NCBI GenBank assembly: GCA_025363655.1
Contig: JANYDK010000083.1
Coordinates: 1 to 64,000 of the forward strand
Length of the DNA stretch: 64,000 nucleotides
From: Deltaproteobacteria bacterium
GTDB taxonomy: Bacteria; Myxococcota_A; Polyangia; Polyangiales; JADJMO01
Direction: 5' to 3'
Each line of letters opens with the position of its first letter. Within the stretch, counting starts at the first letter, position 1. The notes beneath the pieces were generated by a model, which made no database searches, was not told the origin of the DNA, and worked only from the letters and a program-made list of their open reading frames with translations. Below, one piece after another: positions 45,753 to 57,024 of the stretch. The position numbers and the translations under genes were made by a program.

Positions 45753-47738
45753 TCAGCTCTTGAGCACGACCGCGCCCGCGCTCTTCAAAATGAGCTCTTT
45801 TCCGCCGAGAAGGACCGCCTGGGCCTCACCGCCGAAGCGTACGTCTTCGGTGTCGAGCACGATCGACCATGGCTTGCCGGGGCGCGCGCGGGTGGTCGAC
45901 TCGCCGCCGAGGTGCAGCTGCGTGCCGGCACCGAAGGCGATGACGAAGAGAAGATGCGGTCCGTCGGCGAGCGGGCGGCGGCGCACCAGCACGGCGTCCT
46001 TGCCGAGGGCGACGGTCTCGAGCTCACCGCGCCCACGGGCCTTCATCGCCGGCTCGTGACGACGAAGCTCGATGAGCGAACGGCAGAGCTCGATCGCCAG
46101 CTTGCCCGGCGCCCGCGCGGCCTCCCCGTGGTCGATCTTCGCGCGATGAAACGTCTCGAGGAGCTGCGGATCGGGGATCGACTTGCGCGCCTCTTCGTTC
46201 CCGAAGGCGCGCAAGGAGCTGAAGCGTGCGCGAGCCGAACGCGTGCTCGCCTGCGCGAAGGGCCCACTCAAGTCGGAGAACAGCGCGAAGGGCGCGAAGC
46301 TCGCGTGCTCGTCGCCCATGAAGAGGAGGGGCGTATAGGGGAGCGCGAAGAGGAGCGCCGTCGCTGCACGAAATGCCGGCAATCCAGCGCGACTGCGTAA
46401 CCTCTCGCCACGCGGCTTCTGCAAGAGCGAGGCGCGATCTTCGAGGAAGACGACGATGCGCGGAGGTCCGACTTCGAACGAAGGCGTGCCGCGTCGCTTG
46501 CCGGTGGACGGCGCGACCTGTCCTTCGAAGAGCCACCCTTGGCGTGCGATCTTCGCCACTTCGACCGCGCTACCGGCGAAATCGCCGTAAGGACCTTCGT
46601 CGTCGAGCGTGATCAAACGCTGGATCGATCCGTGGAGATCGCCCGCCATCATCGCGTCGAGCCCGAGCCCGCCGTGCGCTGCTTCCCGCACCAGGCGCGC
46701 GTCGTTGCGCAGCGTCGGACCTTCGACGCGTTCTTCGCCGGCGCCGGCAATGACGATGACCTCGCGCTCGGAGGCGCAGGCCCGCGCTGCATCGGCGATG
46801 TGGGAGACGAGAGGTCGCTCGTCCTTCTGACCTTCGCCGGGATGCGTGTGCACGCAGAGCCCATCGACGCGGTAGTCACGCACGAAGAGCTCGACGTTCT
46901 CGAGGACGAGCGCGCGCATCGCCTCGCGGTGGGGCCCGTCGACGTGAAGTCGATCACCGCTCGGCGCGAAACAGGCCGGCGTCACCTGCCCGAGCGCGTT
47001 TCCCTCGGGCCCGAATCGATCGAAGGCGACGTCGAGGATCACCGCCATTCGATGCGCGTGGGCCGTGTCGACGAGCGCGGCGAAATCCTCCGGCCTCCCG
47101 TACCCGTGGGCTGGCGCGAACGGCAAGACGACGTCGTCGCCGACGCCGTGGTTGCCGGGAGCCTCGCCGATCGGCAGGAGCAGCACGGCGGTGAAGCCGA
47201 TCTCGGCGATGCGCGGCAACTCGGCAGCGAGCGCGCGGAACGTCCCCTCGGCGGTCGCGGCGCCGACGTGCACCTCGTAGATGATCAGCTCCTCGAGCGG
47301 CCGACCACGGAACTCGGTGTGCGTGAAGGGAAGATTCCGTAGATCGATCACCTCGGAGGGACCGTGCACCCCTAGAGGTTGATGACGCGAAGCCGGATCG
47401 GGCAGAGGCCCTTCGCCGTCGACGATGAATGCATAACGAGCTCCGGCGCCGATGCCGCGCACGGTGGCCGCATGAAAACCGTCCTTGCCCTTGAACATGC
47501 GGACGCGCTTGCTCTCTTGCGGACCGACTCTCTCGTAGAGCACGAGGTCGACGGCAGTGCGCAGAGGCGCATAGAGACGAAAGACAGTCCCCGCGCCATC
47601 GAGCATGAGACGCGCGCCGTGCGAGGGAAAGCCCGCGCCAGGGAGCGCACCGACCGACGTACGCAACGTCGAGGGAGCCCCGTCGTCCGTATCGTCCCAA
47701 GCGTCGTCCGGCGGATTCGTGTCGGGCGGCGGCGGCAC
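45753..47738 (-). CDS. TreZ-like GH13 protein with lost catalytic residues (pseudoenzyme)
   Basis: A 661-residue protein with the build of maltooligosyltrehalose trehalohydrolase: CBM48-like N-terminal domain (GTVFRLYAPLRTAVDLVLYE), TreZ-type barrel start (IIYEVHVGAATAEGTFRAL) and FGPEGNALG, C-terminal sheet. Yet each conserved GH13 region is altered: region I DVAFDR (normally DVVYNH), region II VDGLCVHTHP (normally VDGLRLDAVH, so Arg and nucleophile Asp are gone), region III VIAGAGEE (normally LIAEN..., acid Glu gone), region IV FLEDRASL (normally NHDQIGN). The frame is intact over 2 kb, so it is kept by selection and not a decaying gene. Probably a glucan-binding or regulatory protein. Confidence 0.85.
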   Translation of the reverse strand: MPPPPDTNPPDDAWDDTDDGAPSTLRTSVGALPGAGFPSHGARLMLDGAGTVFRLYAPLRTAVDLVLYERVGPQESKRVRMFKGKDGFHAATVRGIGAGARYAFIVDGEGPLPDPASRHQPLGVHGPSEVIDLRNLPFTHTEFRGRPLEELIIYEVHVGAATAEGTFRALAAELPRIAEIGFTAVLLLPIGEAPGNHGVGDDVVLPFAPAHGYGRPEDFAALVDTAHAHRMAVILDVAFDRFGPEGNALGQVTPACFAPSGDRLHVDGPHREAMRALVLENVELFVRDYRVDGLCVHTHPGEGQKDERPLVSHIADAARACASEREVIVIAGAGEERVEGPTLRNDARLVREAAHGGLGLDAMMAGDLHGSIQRLITLDDEGPYGDFAGSAVEVAKIARQGWLFEGQVAPSTGKRRGTPSFEVGPPRIVVFLEDRASLLQKPRGERLRSRAGLPAFRAATALLFALPYTPLLFMGDEHASFAPFALFSDLSGPFAQASTRSARARFSSLRAFGNEEARKSIPDPQLLETFHRAKIDHGEAARAPGKLAIELCRSLIELRRHEPAMKARGRGELETVALGKDAVLVRRRPLADGPHLLFVIAFGAGTQLHLGGESTTRARPGKPWSIVLDTEDVRFGGEAQAVLLGGKELILKSAGAVVLKS

Positions 47739-47828
47739 TGCGCCATCTTACGGAGTGAAGGAGCAAAGCGATCACGGATTCCGCAGCTGAGCCGCGTTTG
47801 CCCGCTCTAGACACACTCTCTCGTCTGC

Positions 47829-48759
47829 TCAGTGCACCAATGTCATCGAAGCCTCGGGAAAAAGCCTACCCTTCGCGTCGTCTCGCGCGGTATCGAGAAC
47901 GTGTACGACCGTCTGCCACTCGGTGGCCGGGCTCGCCGAGACACTGACGCGGTCGTCGTGCGTGCCCTCGGCCAATTCACGCAAAGTGCGTAGGCAGCTC
48001 TTCAGTGTGTCGAAGTCGTGACCGTCCTGGCCAATCGGCACCGTCGGTGCGAGCGAGCCCGAGGCGTCGAGATCCGACGACGTCAGCGAGCAACCCGGTC
48101 CCACCGGTCGCCCGAAGGCGCGCACCATCAAGCCACGTTCGGTGATGGCTATCCCCAGGGTGACATTCGCACCCTTCGGTACCTGACCCCCGGGGGTGAT
48201 CTTCGGCGCGTCGGGGAGCGGCGGCGGCGGACGGACGCCGGTAGAGAGCGTGATCGCCGAGAGCTTTCCGTCGCTCCGGACGACGACGAACATCCGTTCG
48301 AAGCGCGCGTGCTGCACGGTACCGATCAGCTCGGCGACCGCGCGAAAGGGCGTCTTCGCGTCGACGACGAGCGCGGCCGGCACCCACTCGGCGAGCTCCT
48401 TCGCCTTGCGTAGCTCGGTCACTGCGTCGGCGAGCGGACCGAGCGGTGTCCCGTCCCCCGTCTTGTAGCTGGCGCCGAAGCCGCCGACGCCGAGCGTCTT
48501 CTGATCGTCGATCGCGATCAGTTGCTTCTTCTCTTCACCGAAGAGCAGCGCCTTCGACGTCACGTAGACGGCGATCCCATCGGTCGGCATCGGCTCTTTC
48601 GAAGTCGACGTCGGCACCGCGAGCCCTGGCACCTCGGCGAGGTGCATGGTGCTCGGTGACTCCTTCGAAGGAGCCTTTTTCTCGTCCGGTTTCGGTTTGC
48701 AACCGATCACCGGGAGGGTGAGGACGAGGGCAAGGAGGGGCGCAAGAAATCGATCGCGT

Positions 48760-48767
<8 letters not shown>
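47829..48767 (-). CDS. Lipoprotein with ExbD-like periplasmic domains
   Basis: A 312-residue protein with lipobox LPVIGC near residue 23. Two parts resemble the periplasmic domain of ExbD/TolR: 'IAVYVTSKALLFGEEKK...VVDAKTPFRAVAELIGTV' and 'VSVSASPATEWQTVVHVLDTARD'. Match is by pattern only. The start overlaps the glgX stop by 8 nt, so translation is likely coupled to glgX, an odd partner for an envelope lipoprotein. Confidence 0.7.
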
Positions 48768-50964
<2,197 letters not shown>

Positions 50965-51095
50965 CACCCAGGCGCCTCGGCTCGGCCCGCTCGCTTCACG
51001 CGAAAGTTGGCCCTCACTTGCGGCAACTGACAGCGGCGTGAAGACACCACCACAAAATTATCGCCCATTCTCGCCATCCGAGGCAGGATAGGCAC

Positions 51096-51518
51096 GTGCC
51101 CAAGGCGGTCGTCGTCCAAGACCTCACCCGCGTGACGTTCGATCATAGCGGGCTGGTCTCGCTCACCTATACGACCGACGGAATCGTCGTCGCGGTGCAA
51201 GACGACGATCCACGCACTCGCTGGCGCTACAAGTTCGCGACGGTTCAGGCCGTTCGCGTGACGACGAGCGACTGCTTCGACTACACGGGGGTGCTCATCG
51301 ACAACAAGCTGTCGAGACGCCTCGTCGAGATCCTCGGCTCCTCGTGGCTCAAGGCGCTCGCCGCCGAGCTACGCGAGCACGACGCCTCGGCCACCTTCAT
51401 GGACAAGTCAAGACACTTCGTCCTCGCCTTCCACGAGCAGGTGATCGAAATCGCCGCGTGGGTGGTCGAGGCCGAGCCTGTCCAGCTGCGCTACGCCGGC
51501 GGGCAGTGGGTCGAATGA
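51096..51518 (+). CDS. Protein of unknown function (140 residues)
   Basis: Starts at GTG with GAGGCAGGA 6-13 nt upstream. A soluble mixed alpha/beta protein, no signal peptide or transmembrane segment; opening strands VVVQDLTRVTFDHSGLVSLTY, later DDDPRTRWRYKFATVQAVRV and the closing VIEIAAWVVEAEPVQLRY. Cytoplasmic, not recognised; the shape could be a small ligand-binding fold. Confidence 0.65.
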   Translation: MPKAVVVQDLTRVTFDHSGLVSLTYTTDGIVVAVQDDDPRTRWRYKFATVQAVRVTTSDCFDYTGVLIDNKLSRRLVEILGSSWLKALAAELREHDASATFMDKSRHFVLAFHEQVIEIAAWVVEAEPVQLRYAGGQWVE

Positions 51519-51842
51519 GCCCCAGGCCTGCGAAGGCCTCCGGCGACAATCTCACGCGAGCGGGCAAGCGCGAGCGACCAGTTTCGGTGAAGCTGGAGTG
51601 TCGCGTCGCGCATCGTCACTCACCTCGACCGTAGCAAGATGCGACAACGCTCTGCACCCGTCGCGCTCGAGCCATTGCACGGGCCGGGTCAGCACGGCCC
51701 ACGGCGACGGCCGGGAATGCAACGACCCAACAGATGAATCGGAGCGGGCTTTTCGTGGGCTCGCTCGACAAAGCCCATGCGACCGTCCGCAAACCCTGGC
51801 GCGTCTGTCACGCGGGCCGGCAGGCTGCTAGATTCGACGCCA
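51519..51842. other. 324-bp intergenic stretch
   Basis: It lies between two small plus-strand genes. A hairpin of two AGGCCT palindromes (51522-51540) follows the first gene stop. Otherwise no gene, tRNA or repeat was recognised. Confidence 0.4.
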
Positions 51843-52100
51843 ATGGGACGGGGGGCTCACTACACGGCGGCCGAGCTCGGGGCCATCGACGTGGAGCACC
51901 GCTCTGGAAAAGGCGCGCGTTGCCCGCATGACGGCAAGCCGCTCGTGACCACCGCTTGGAAGGGCAAGCTACGGATGGTCTATTTTCTCTGTCGCGCCTG
52001 CACACGCATCGGCGCCATCGGGTACGAAAGCGAAGACCCGACCTTGCCTGGCCGCATCGCTGCGCACTCCACACCGTCGTCGCGCCCTCCGGGTCGCTGA
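51843..52100 (+). CDS. Small zinc-ribbon protein
   Basis: An 85-residue protein with two knuckles, CPHDG near residue 24 and CRAC near residue 50, hence a possible Cys3-His or Cys4-type zinc site, flanked by basic residues. No family recognised. Its stop codon lies inside a large inverted repeat (52091-52147). Confidence 0.65.
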   Translation: MGRGAHYTAAELGAIDVEHRSGKGARCPHDGKPLVTTAWKGKLRMVYFLCRACTRIGAIGYESEDPTLPGRIAAHSTPSSRPPGR

Positions 52101-52147
52101 CCGCTCGCTCCTGGAAGCATTTCCAGGAGCCAAGGCGTCAGCGACCC
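52091..52147. other. Nested perfect inverted repeats (57 bp)
   Basis: Outer arms GGGTCGCTGAC (52091-52101) and GTCAGCGACCC (52137-52147) are perfect over 11 bp; inside, CTCCTGGAA (52108-52116) and TTCCAGGAG (52121-52129) are perfect over 9 bp with a 4-nt loop. It lies between convergent genes (zinc ribbon, plus; KGG protein, minus). A bidirectional transcript-end structure is likely; no T-run is present on either side. Confidence 0.75.
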
Positions 52148-52192
52148 GTCACGGAGGCGTCGAGCCTGACGGTGGGTCGAATCGACCCCACC

Positions 52193-52513
52193 TCAACCCT
52201 CGGCGCGACCTGCCCGGCGACGAAGCGCGCTGCCACCTTTGCGGCCGGCTTCACGAGCTTCTTCGCTCGTCCACTTGTGCGCGGTGCCATTTTCGTGCGG
52301 GCGACGGCCGGCTTGGCTCGCAGTTTCCGGCGTGAATTTGTTCGCCGTTCCACGCTCGTGGGCGGTTCGGCCGCCTTTGCTGCCGAGGGCGCGGCGCTGC
52401 TCGGGCGTCATGCCTGCAAAACCGCGAGGACGCGGCGGCGGCGAGGCCTCCGTGGCTCCCTCGGGTTCACTGGCCGGGGCTTCGGGTTGGTGATTCATGG
52501 CGCGTGCGTTCAT
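52193..52513 (-). CDS. KGG-motif (stress-induced repeat) small protein
   Basis: A 106-residue hydrophilic protein. The C-terminal half contains repeats of the 'KGG' family: RRALGSKGGRTAHERGTANKF, ETASQAGRRPHENGTAHKW, EEAREAGRKGGSALRRR. Such repeats are known in bacterial acid/stress-induced proteins and resemble plant LEA-type hydrophilins. An AGGA motif 7-10 nt upstream of the ATG at 52513 selects that start over the Met at 52498. Probably a desiccation or stress protein. Confidence 0.82.
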   Translation of the reverse strand: MNARAMNHQPEAPASEPEGATEASPPPRPRGFAGMTPEQRRALGSKGGRTAHERGTANKFTPETASQAGRRPHENGTAHKWTSEEAREAGRKGGSALRRRAGRAEG

Positions 52514-52674
52514 GGGGTTTTCCTTTCCAGTATCCGGGCTCGACGCCGCCGGTCATCCAGCGGTTGGGGACGGCTACTGCAGGATGCGCGCCGGTCGCGT
52601 TCCGCCATTCGACAGTGAGGTCGAGCGCGCAGAGTATAGTGGTCGCGCTATGCTTCGGCGGCTCATCGCCTCCG

Positions 52675-53424
52675 ATGGCGCGCGATACCTTTGACCAACC
52701 TTTGACCCATCGTCCGACTCCCATTCCCCGCACCACGGCTGCCATCCGTGCTGTCCGACCGGTGCGGCCCTCCCTGACGGCGCTCAGGGCCGGCAAGACC
52801 ATCCTGCGACGCGCGCTCGCGAAGACGCTGGGCGATGCCGAGGCCGCCGAAGAGTTTCTCCGCGAGGTGCTCGAGGAGGTCGAGCTCGCCGAGGTCCCGG
52901 AAGGACGCGAGCCCTTCGTCGCCTTCGTCCGTGAAGAGCTCCTTCCCCGCTTGATGCCGTTGGTGCGCCTCCACGAGCTCCACGACCTCGTGCGACGGAC
53001 CATCGGCGACGAGGAGAGCCTCCATCCGCCGCCGCTCAAGCCGCTCGGTTCGGCGCCGGGGACGCGTCGCACCGAACGGCCGCGGGTCGTCATCGTCGAG
53101 CCCGACGCCATGCGCCGCATCGCCACCGCGCGTCGTCTTCTGCGCGAGGGCTTCGACGTCGAGGCAGTGCCGCGCGCGGAGGACGTCCTCTCGCTCGAGC
53201 CGTTCCATGCGCTGGTGATGCCGCTCGACGCCGAGGGCGAGCGGGTCGTCGAAGCCCTCGCCAAGCGAGGAATTCGGGCCGGATTGGTGGCGATGGAGAC
53301 CGAGAACGGACGCGACGCCCTCCGTCGGACCATCGATCGATGGCCGACCGATCGCGTCGCCGTGGTGCCTCGTTCGGCCGCGCCGGACTCGCTCGGCTCA
53401 CGCGTGCGAATCGTGCTCGAGTAA
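52675..53424 (+). CDS. Degenerate receiver-domain protein
   Basis: A 249-residue protein starting at 52675. The N-terminal 100 residues are helical (AKTLGDAEAAEEFLREVLEE). The C-terminal 120 have a receiver-like beta/alpha pattern: RPRVVIVEPDAMRRIATARR, REGFDVEAVPRAEDVLSL, FHALVMPLD, RAGLVAMETEN. The usual phosphoacceptor Asp at the end of strand 3 is Met (ALVMPLD) and the Lys is not obvious, so it is probably a pseudo-receiver. No output domain is present. Confidence 0.7.
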   Translation: MARDTFDQPLTHRPTPIPRTTAAIRAVRPVRPSLTALRAGKTILRRALAKTLGDAEAAEEFLREVLEEVELAEVPEGREPFVAFVREELLPRLMPLVRLHELHDLVRRTIGDEESLHPPPLKPLGSAPGTRRTERPRVVIVEPDAMRRIATARRLLREGFDVEAVPRAEDVLSLEPFHALVMPLDAEGERVVEALAKRGIRAGLVAMETENGRDALRRTIDRWPTDRVAVVPRSAAPDSLGSRVRIVLE

Positions 53425-53427
53425 GCC

Positions 53428-54243
53428 TCAGGACTTCACGTTGTGCGAGCGGGCGTGGGGAAGGCAGTAGACGGTCGGCTTGCCGCCGCACACTTCCTTG
53501 CACGTGCAGACGCGGAGATCGGCGCCGTCGTCTCCGTCGGAGAGGCCGCAGAGCACGCACTTGCGCGTCACCTTCTCGCGTACTTCGCGCGGTCCTTCGA
53601 CGAACTCGGAGCGCTTCTTCGCCCGCACGATGACGGTGGCCTCGCCGCGGACGAGCCGGAGGAGGTGCCCGGTGAAGAACAGCAAGTAGTTGCCGAAGGC
53701 GACGGCGATGGCGACGCGACCGACCGTCGACGACTCGATGGCGAGGTACGCGAGGAGCGCGACATCGAAGAGCCCGAGCCACTTCGCCTTCACCGGAACC
53801 AGGAAATAAAGGCGTATTTCGTAGTCGGGGAAGAGCGTGGCGAAGGCGAGGAAGAGCGACAGGTTGAGGAACATGTTGCTCGTCCCGATGCCGAGGACGA
53901 ACGCCGACGCGACCGTGAGCAAGGCCCCGAGCCCGTAGTAGACGTTGAGCTTGAACGAGCCCCACGACTCTTCGAGCGAGTTGCCGATGAAGACGGTGAA
54001 CATCGTCGCGAAGACGAACCAGAGCACGCTGTCGGTCGTCGGTATGAAGAGGAACGTGAAGATGCGCCAGAGCTGGAGCTGATGGACGACCAGGTTGGGG
54101 TCGAAATAGAGCGCTCGCGTGAAGCTCGGCTTGAAGAGCTGGAGGACGAAGACGACCCCCGAGAGGCCGGCCACCCAGTACATCAAGTTGGGAATGGCGA
54201 AGCGCCCGAGGCGACGTTCGAGCCGGGCAAGCAGGCGCTCCAT
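53428..54243 (-). CDS. Rhomboid-like membrane protein with Cys-rich cytoplasmic tail
   Basis: A 271-residue protein starting at 54243. Six hydrophobic segments fill residues about 20-205; LVVHQLQLWRIFTFLFIP and the G-x-x-x-E-E-S-W-G phrase recall the rhomboid/Derlin fold. The protease motif GxSG is not clear (GTSN near residue 120), so proteolysis is doubtful. The C-terminal 55 residues have eight Cys/His (CVLCGLSD, CTCKEVCGG, YCLPHARSH), a likely zinc site. GGAG-type SD upstream. Family role unknown. Confidence 0.75.
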   Translation of the reverse strand: MERLLARLERRLGRFAIPNLMYWVAGLSGVVFVLQLFKPSFTRALYFDPNLVVHQLQLWRIFTFLFIPTTDSVLWFVFATMFTVFIGNSLEESWGSFKLNVYYGLGALLTVASAFVLGIGTSNMFLNLSLFLAFATLFPDYEIRLYFLVPVKAKWLGLFDVALLAYLAIESSTVGRVAIAVAFGNYLLFFTGHLLRLVRGEATVIVRAKKRSEFVEGPREVREKVTRKCVLCGLSDGDDGADLRVCTCKEVCGGKPTVYCLPHARSHNVKS

Positions 54244-54339
54244 CACGGCTTCCCTACTCCAGGCCCGAGCGGCCTGCACCCTGGCGTGTAGAAGGCTGCC
54301 ATCCGAGGAGCCCTTCGCTTAGACTGCGGTTTCCGCACG

Positions 54340-55854
54340 ATGCCTCGCCACATCCGCTTCGATGCCGTACGGCCGGGCAGCGTCTTCGCCGAGCGCTATT
54401 TCGTCGTCCGTCCCATCAAAGCGGGCGGCATGGGCGCCGTCTTCGAGGTGCAGCACACGCGTACGCACAAGCCGCACGCGCTCAAGGTGATGCACCCCGA
54501 CGTCATCGCGAAGAAGGGCGCGCGCGAAAAATTCGAGCAAGAGGCGTACGTCGCGGCGCGCATCCAGAGCGCCCACGTGGTCGACGTCACCGACGCCGGC
54601 GTCGACGAGGCGCAAGGTCTCCCCTACCTCGTGATGGAGCTCCTCATCGGCGCCGAGCTGGCGGCGATGATCGAGAAAGAGGGCCCAATTCCCGCCGATC
54701 GCGTCGTCGTCTACCTCGAGCAGGTGGCGCGCGCGCTCGACAAGGCGCACTCGCGCGGCATCGTCCACCGCGATCTCAAGCCCGAGAACATCTTCGTCAC
54801 CCAGACCGAAGACGGCCGGCCGTTCGTCAAAGTGCTCGATTTCGGCATCGCCAAGATCGTCGAGGGCGCGACGCGTGAGGGCACCGACGAGACGGGTACG
54901 CCGCTCTACATGGCCCCCGAACAGACCGCGCGAGGGCAGCTCATCGGCGCCGCCACCGACATCTGGTCGGTCGGCATCGTCGCCTACGAGTGTCTCGTCG
55001 GTCAGCCGTACTGGCGCGCCGGCTCCGTCGCCGAGTTCTATCGCGAGCTTCTCTTCGATCCGCTCGCGTCCGCCATCGAGCGCGCGCGCGAGGACGGCGT
55101 GGTGCTCCCTCCGGCGTTCGACGAGTGGTTCTTCGGCGCCGTCAACCGCAAGCCCGAGAAGCGCTACGCGACGGCGATGGCAGCGGTCGAGAAGCTCGCC
55201 GAGCTCTATGGGCTCGAGCTCTCCGCCGAGAAATCGGGCGCCTACGATCCGGCGCCGGCCTCGCCGGCTCCCGTCCGCGAAAAAGCACGTCCGACGCCGG
55301 CAGCGGGGGCCGCGCCACCGCCGCCAGCGACTTCGCACCCCAGCGCGTTGCAGGTCACGGGTCCGACCGAGGCGATGCGCGCCGAGCTCGACGCGATGGG
55401 CGACGCTCCCTTCGGCCGCGATCGACGCAAGGCCTACACGATCGTCTTCTTGCTGCTCCTCGTCGCCGGCGCCGTGGGTGCGTTCGTCTACGTGAAGCAG
55501 CAACAGGTGAACCTCCCGCCGCCGTCGCCCTCGGCGAGCCAGACGAGCGCCGGCCCGGCCCCGACGCCGAGCGGACCTCCGGTGAAGGTCGAGGACGCGC
55601 TCACGCTCGTGCGACCGATGAAGATGAAATGCTACGACGCCGCGAGAAAGCGGAAGCCGGGGCTCAGCGGCAAGGTCGTCATCGACTTCAAGCTCGCCGA
55701 CGACGGCACCGTTTCCGAGGCGAAAATAAGCTCATCCACGCTCGGCGACAAAGAGACGGAAGACTGCCTCGTCGACGCCATCAAGTCGGTGAAGACCGCG
55801 CCGCTGACGAAAGACTCGCCGAAGGAATTCTCCGACAGCACCGAGCTGTCCTGA
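54340..55854 (+). CDS. Ser/Thr protein kinase fused to an AgmX/PglI-type C-terminal domain
   Basis: A 504-residue protein. Kinase domain about 15-285 with KAGGMGAVFE loop, HALKVMH (Lys), HRDLKPENI (about 142), DFGIAKI and GTPLYMAPEQ. Pro/Ala-rich juxtamembrane linker, transmembrane helix about 365-387, Pro/Ser linker, then a domain (about 427-497) with CYDAARKRKPGLSGKVVIDF and 'CLVDAIKSVK', the AgmX/PglI C-terminal pattern related to TonB-C. This domain in gliding/adventurous-motility proteins lies in the periplasm, so a TonB-like reach to envelope partners could regulate kinase activity. Confidence 0.9.
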   Translation: MPRHIRFDAVRPGSVFAERYFVVRPIKAGGMGAVFEVQHTRTHKPHALKVMHPDVIAKKGAREKFEQEAYVAARIQSAHVVDVTDAGVDEAQGLPYLVMELLIGAELAAMIEKEGPIPADRVVVYLEQVARALDKAHSRGIVHRDLKPENIFVTQTEDGRPFVKVLDFGIAKIVEGATREGTDETGTPLYMAPEQTARGQLIGAATDIWSVGIVAYECLVGQPYWRAGSVAEFYRELLFDPLASAIERAREDGVVLPPAFDEWFFGAVNRKPEKRYATAMAAVEKLAELYGLELSAEKSGAYDPAPASPAPVREKARPTPAAGAAPPPPATSHPSALQVTGPTEAMRAELDAMGDAPFGRDRRKAYTIVFLLLLVAGAVGAFVYVKQQQVNLPPPSPSASQTSAGPAPTPSGPPVKVEDALTLVRPMKMKCYDAARKRKPGLSGKVVIDFKLADDGTVSEAKISSSTLGDKETEDCLVDAIKSVKTAPLTKDSPKEFSDSTELS

Positions 55855-55869
55855 CCCGTCCGCGATCGC

Positions 55870-56979
55870 TCAGGCCTTCACTTCGACGTCGACCGAGGCG
55901 CCCTTCGCGGTGGCACGCAGCCTCGCGGTGAGGCGCTTCCAGCGGCCGTTTCCTTCGCGGGCGTCGTCGCCGATCATCTTGCCGGCGGTTTCGAAGAGCT
56001 CGCGCGACACCTCGAGCGAGACGAGATCGCCTTGCGCGTCGCTCGCCACGAAGTGCACGTAATAGCGCCACTTGGTGTCTCGCATCTCGAGCGCGAGGAC
56101 GAGGAGGGCCTGCCGGAATCCGGGGCACGACTGCGCGACCTGTGCGAGCGCCATCTGCGCCAGTGGGAAGAAGGTCGCGCGTGAGGGCTCGCGAATCGGA
56201 GCGCTCGGGGCGGCGGCGGGCGGCATCGCGGTCGCACCGGGAATCGCCGTGTAGGCAGGCTCCTGCGTGAAGACCGACTCCTCCGGCGCGGAAATGCTCA
56301 TCGGATCGCGCGAGAGCTCGACGGGCGCGACCGGTTCGGCGAGCGAGCGCGGCACCGCCGACGGACGACGCATCGACGCGGGCGGAGGAGCCGCAGCCGG
56401 CGCACCGGTGTACGGATTGATGCCGCGCGCGTCGCCGACGACGGCAGGACGAAAGTGCCCCGCCGGATACTGACTCGCCGGCTGTGAGCTGCCACGTGCG
56501 CCGTGACCACGCGGATCGGGCGCGACGTCTCCGGGCTGGCCGTCGAAGAGCGCATAGAAGATGACTCGTGTGCCTTCGACGTGTCGCAGGACGCCTTCGC
56601 ACGCGACGAAGCTCGAGGCGACGTCGACGATCGTCTGCACGTCGAGCTCTTCCTCGAGGGTGATCTGATCGCACGCGATTTGCGCCAGTCCATAGCGCTG
56701 CGCCTCGCGAAAGGCGGCATCGACGCGGCTCCGCTCGCCCTGGCTCACCCCACGACCCGCCCATCCCCAGCGCATCAGCCCGAGCTCAGGAGCCCAGTGC
56801 GCCAAGAGCTCGACGCGCGCACGGTGCACGAGGCCCCGCCCGCGCCGGAAGAGCACGACGCCGTCCTCACCGACACTGACCGCGTCGTGGCCGGCGATGT
56901 TGCCAGTGAGCCGCTCACGTCCGCGCGCGACGTCGGGCTCCACCGCGGCAGCGATCTTCCTCACTCTTTCGTCGAGCAT
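55870..56979 (-). CDS. Protein of unknown function with DUF6882-like N-terminus
   Basis: A 369-residue cytoplasmic protein. The N-terminal 160 residues ('LLAHWAPELGLMRWGWAGR', then ITLEEELDVQTIVDVASSFV) resemble DUF6882-type proteins by pattern. A Pro/Ala-rich linker spans about 160-265; the C-terminal 100 residues form a second mixed domain (MALAQVAQSCPGFRQALLVLAL, RYYVHFVASDAQGDLVSLEV). Not otherwise recognised. Convergent with the kinase gene. Confidence 0.65.
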   Translation of the reverse strand: MLDERVRKIAAAVEPDVARGRERLTGNIAGHDAVSVGEDGVVLFRRGRGLVHRARVELLAHWAPELGLMRWGWAGRGVSQGERSRVDAAFREAQRYGLAQIACDQITLEEELDVQTIVDVASSFVACEGVLRHVEGTRVIFYALFDGQPGDVAPDPRGHGARGSSQPASQYPAGHFRPAVVGDARGINPYTGAPAAAPPPASMRRPSAVPRSLAEPVAPVELSRDPMSISAPEESVFTQEPAYTAIPGATAMPPAAAPSAPIREPSRATFFPLAQMALAQVAQSCPGFRQALLVLALEMRDTKWRYYVHFVASDAQGDLVSLEVSRELFETAGKMIGDDAREGNGRWKRLTARLRATAKGASVDVEVKA

Positions 56980-57024
56980 CGGCGCGAGCGTACCGATCCT
57001 GCGGACTCGGTGTGAAGTGGAGAG

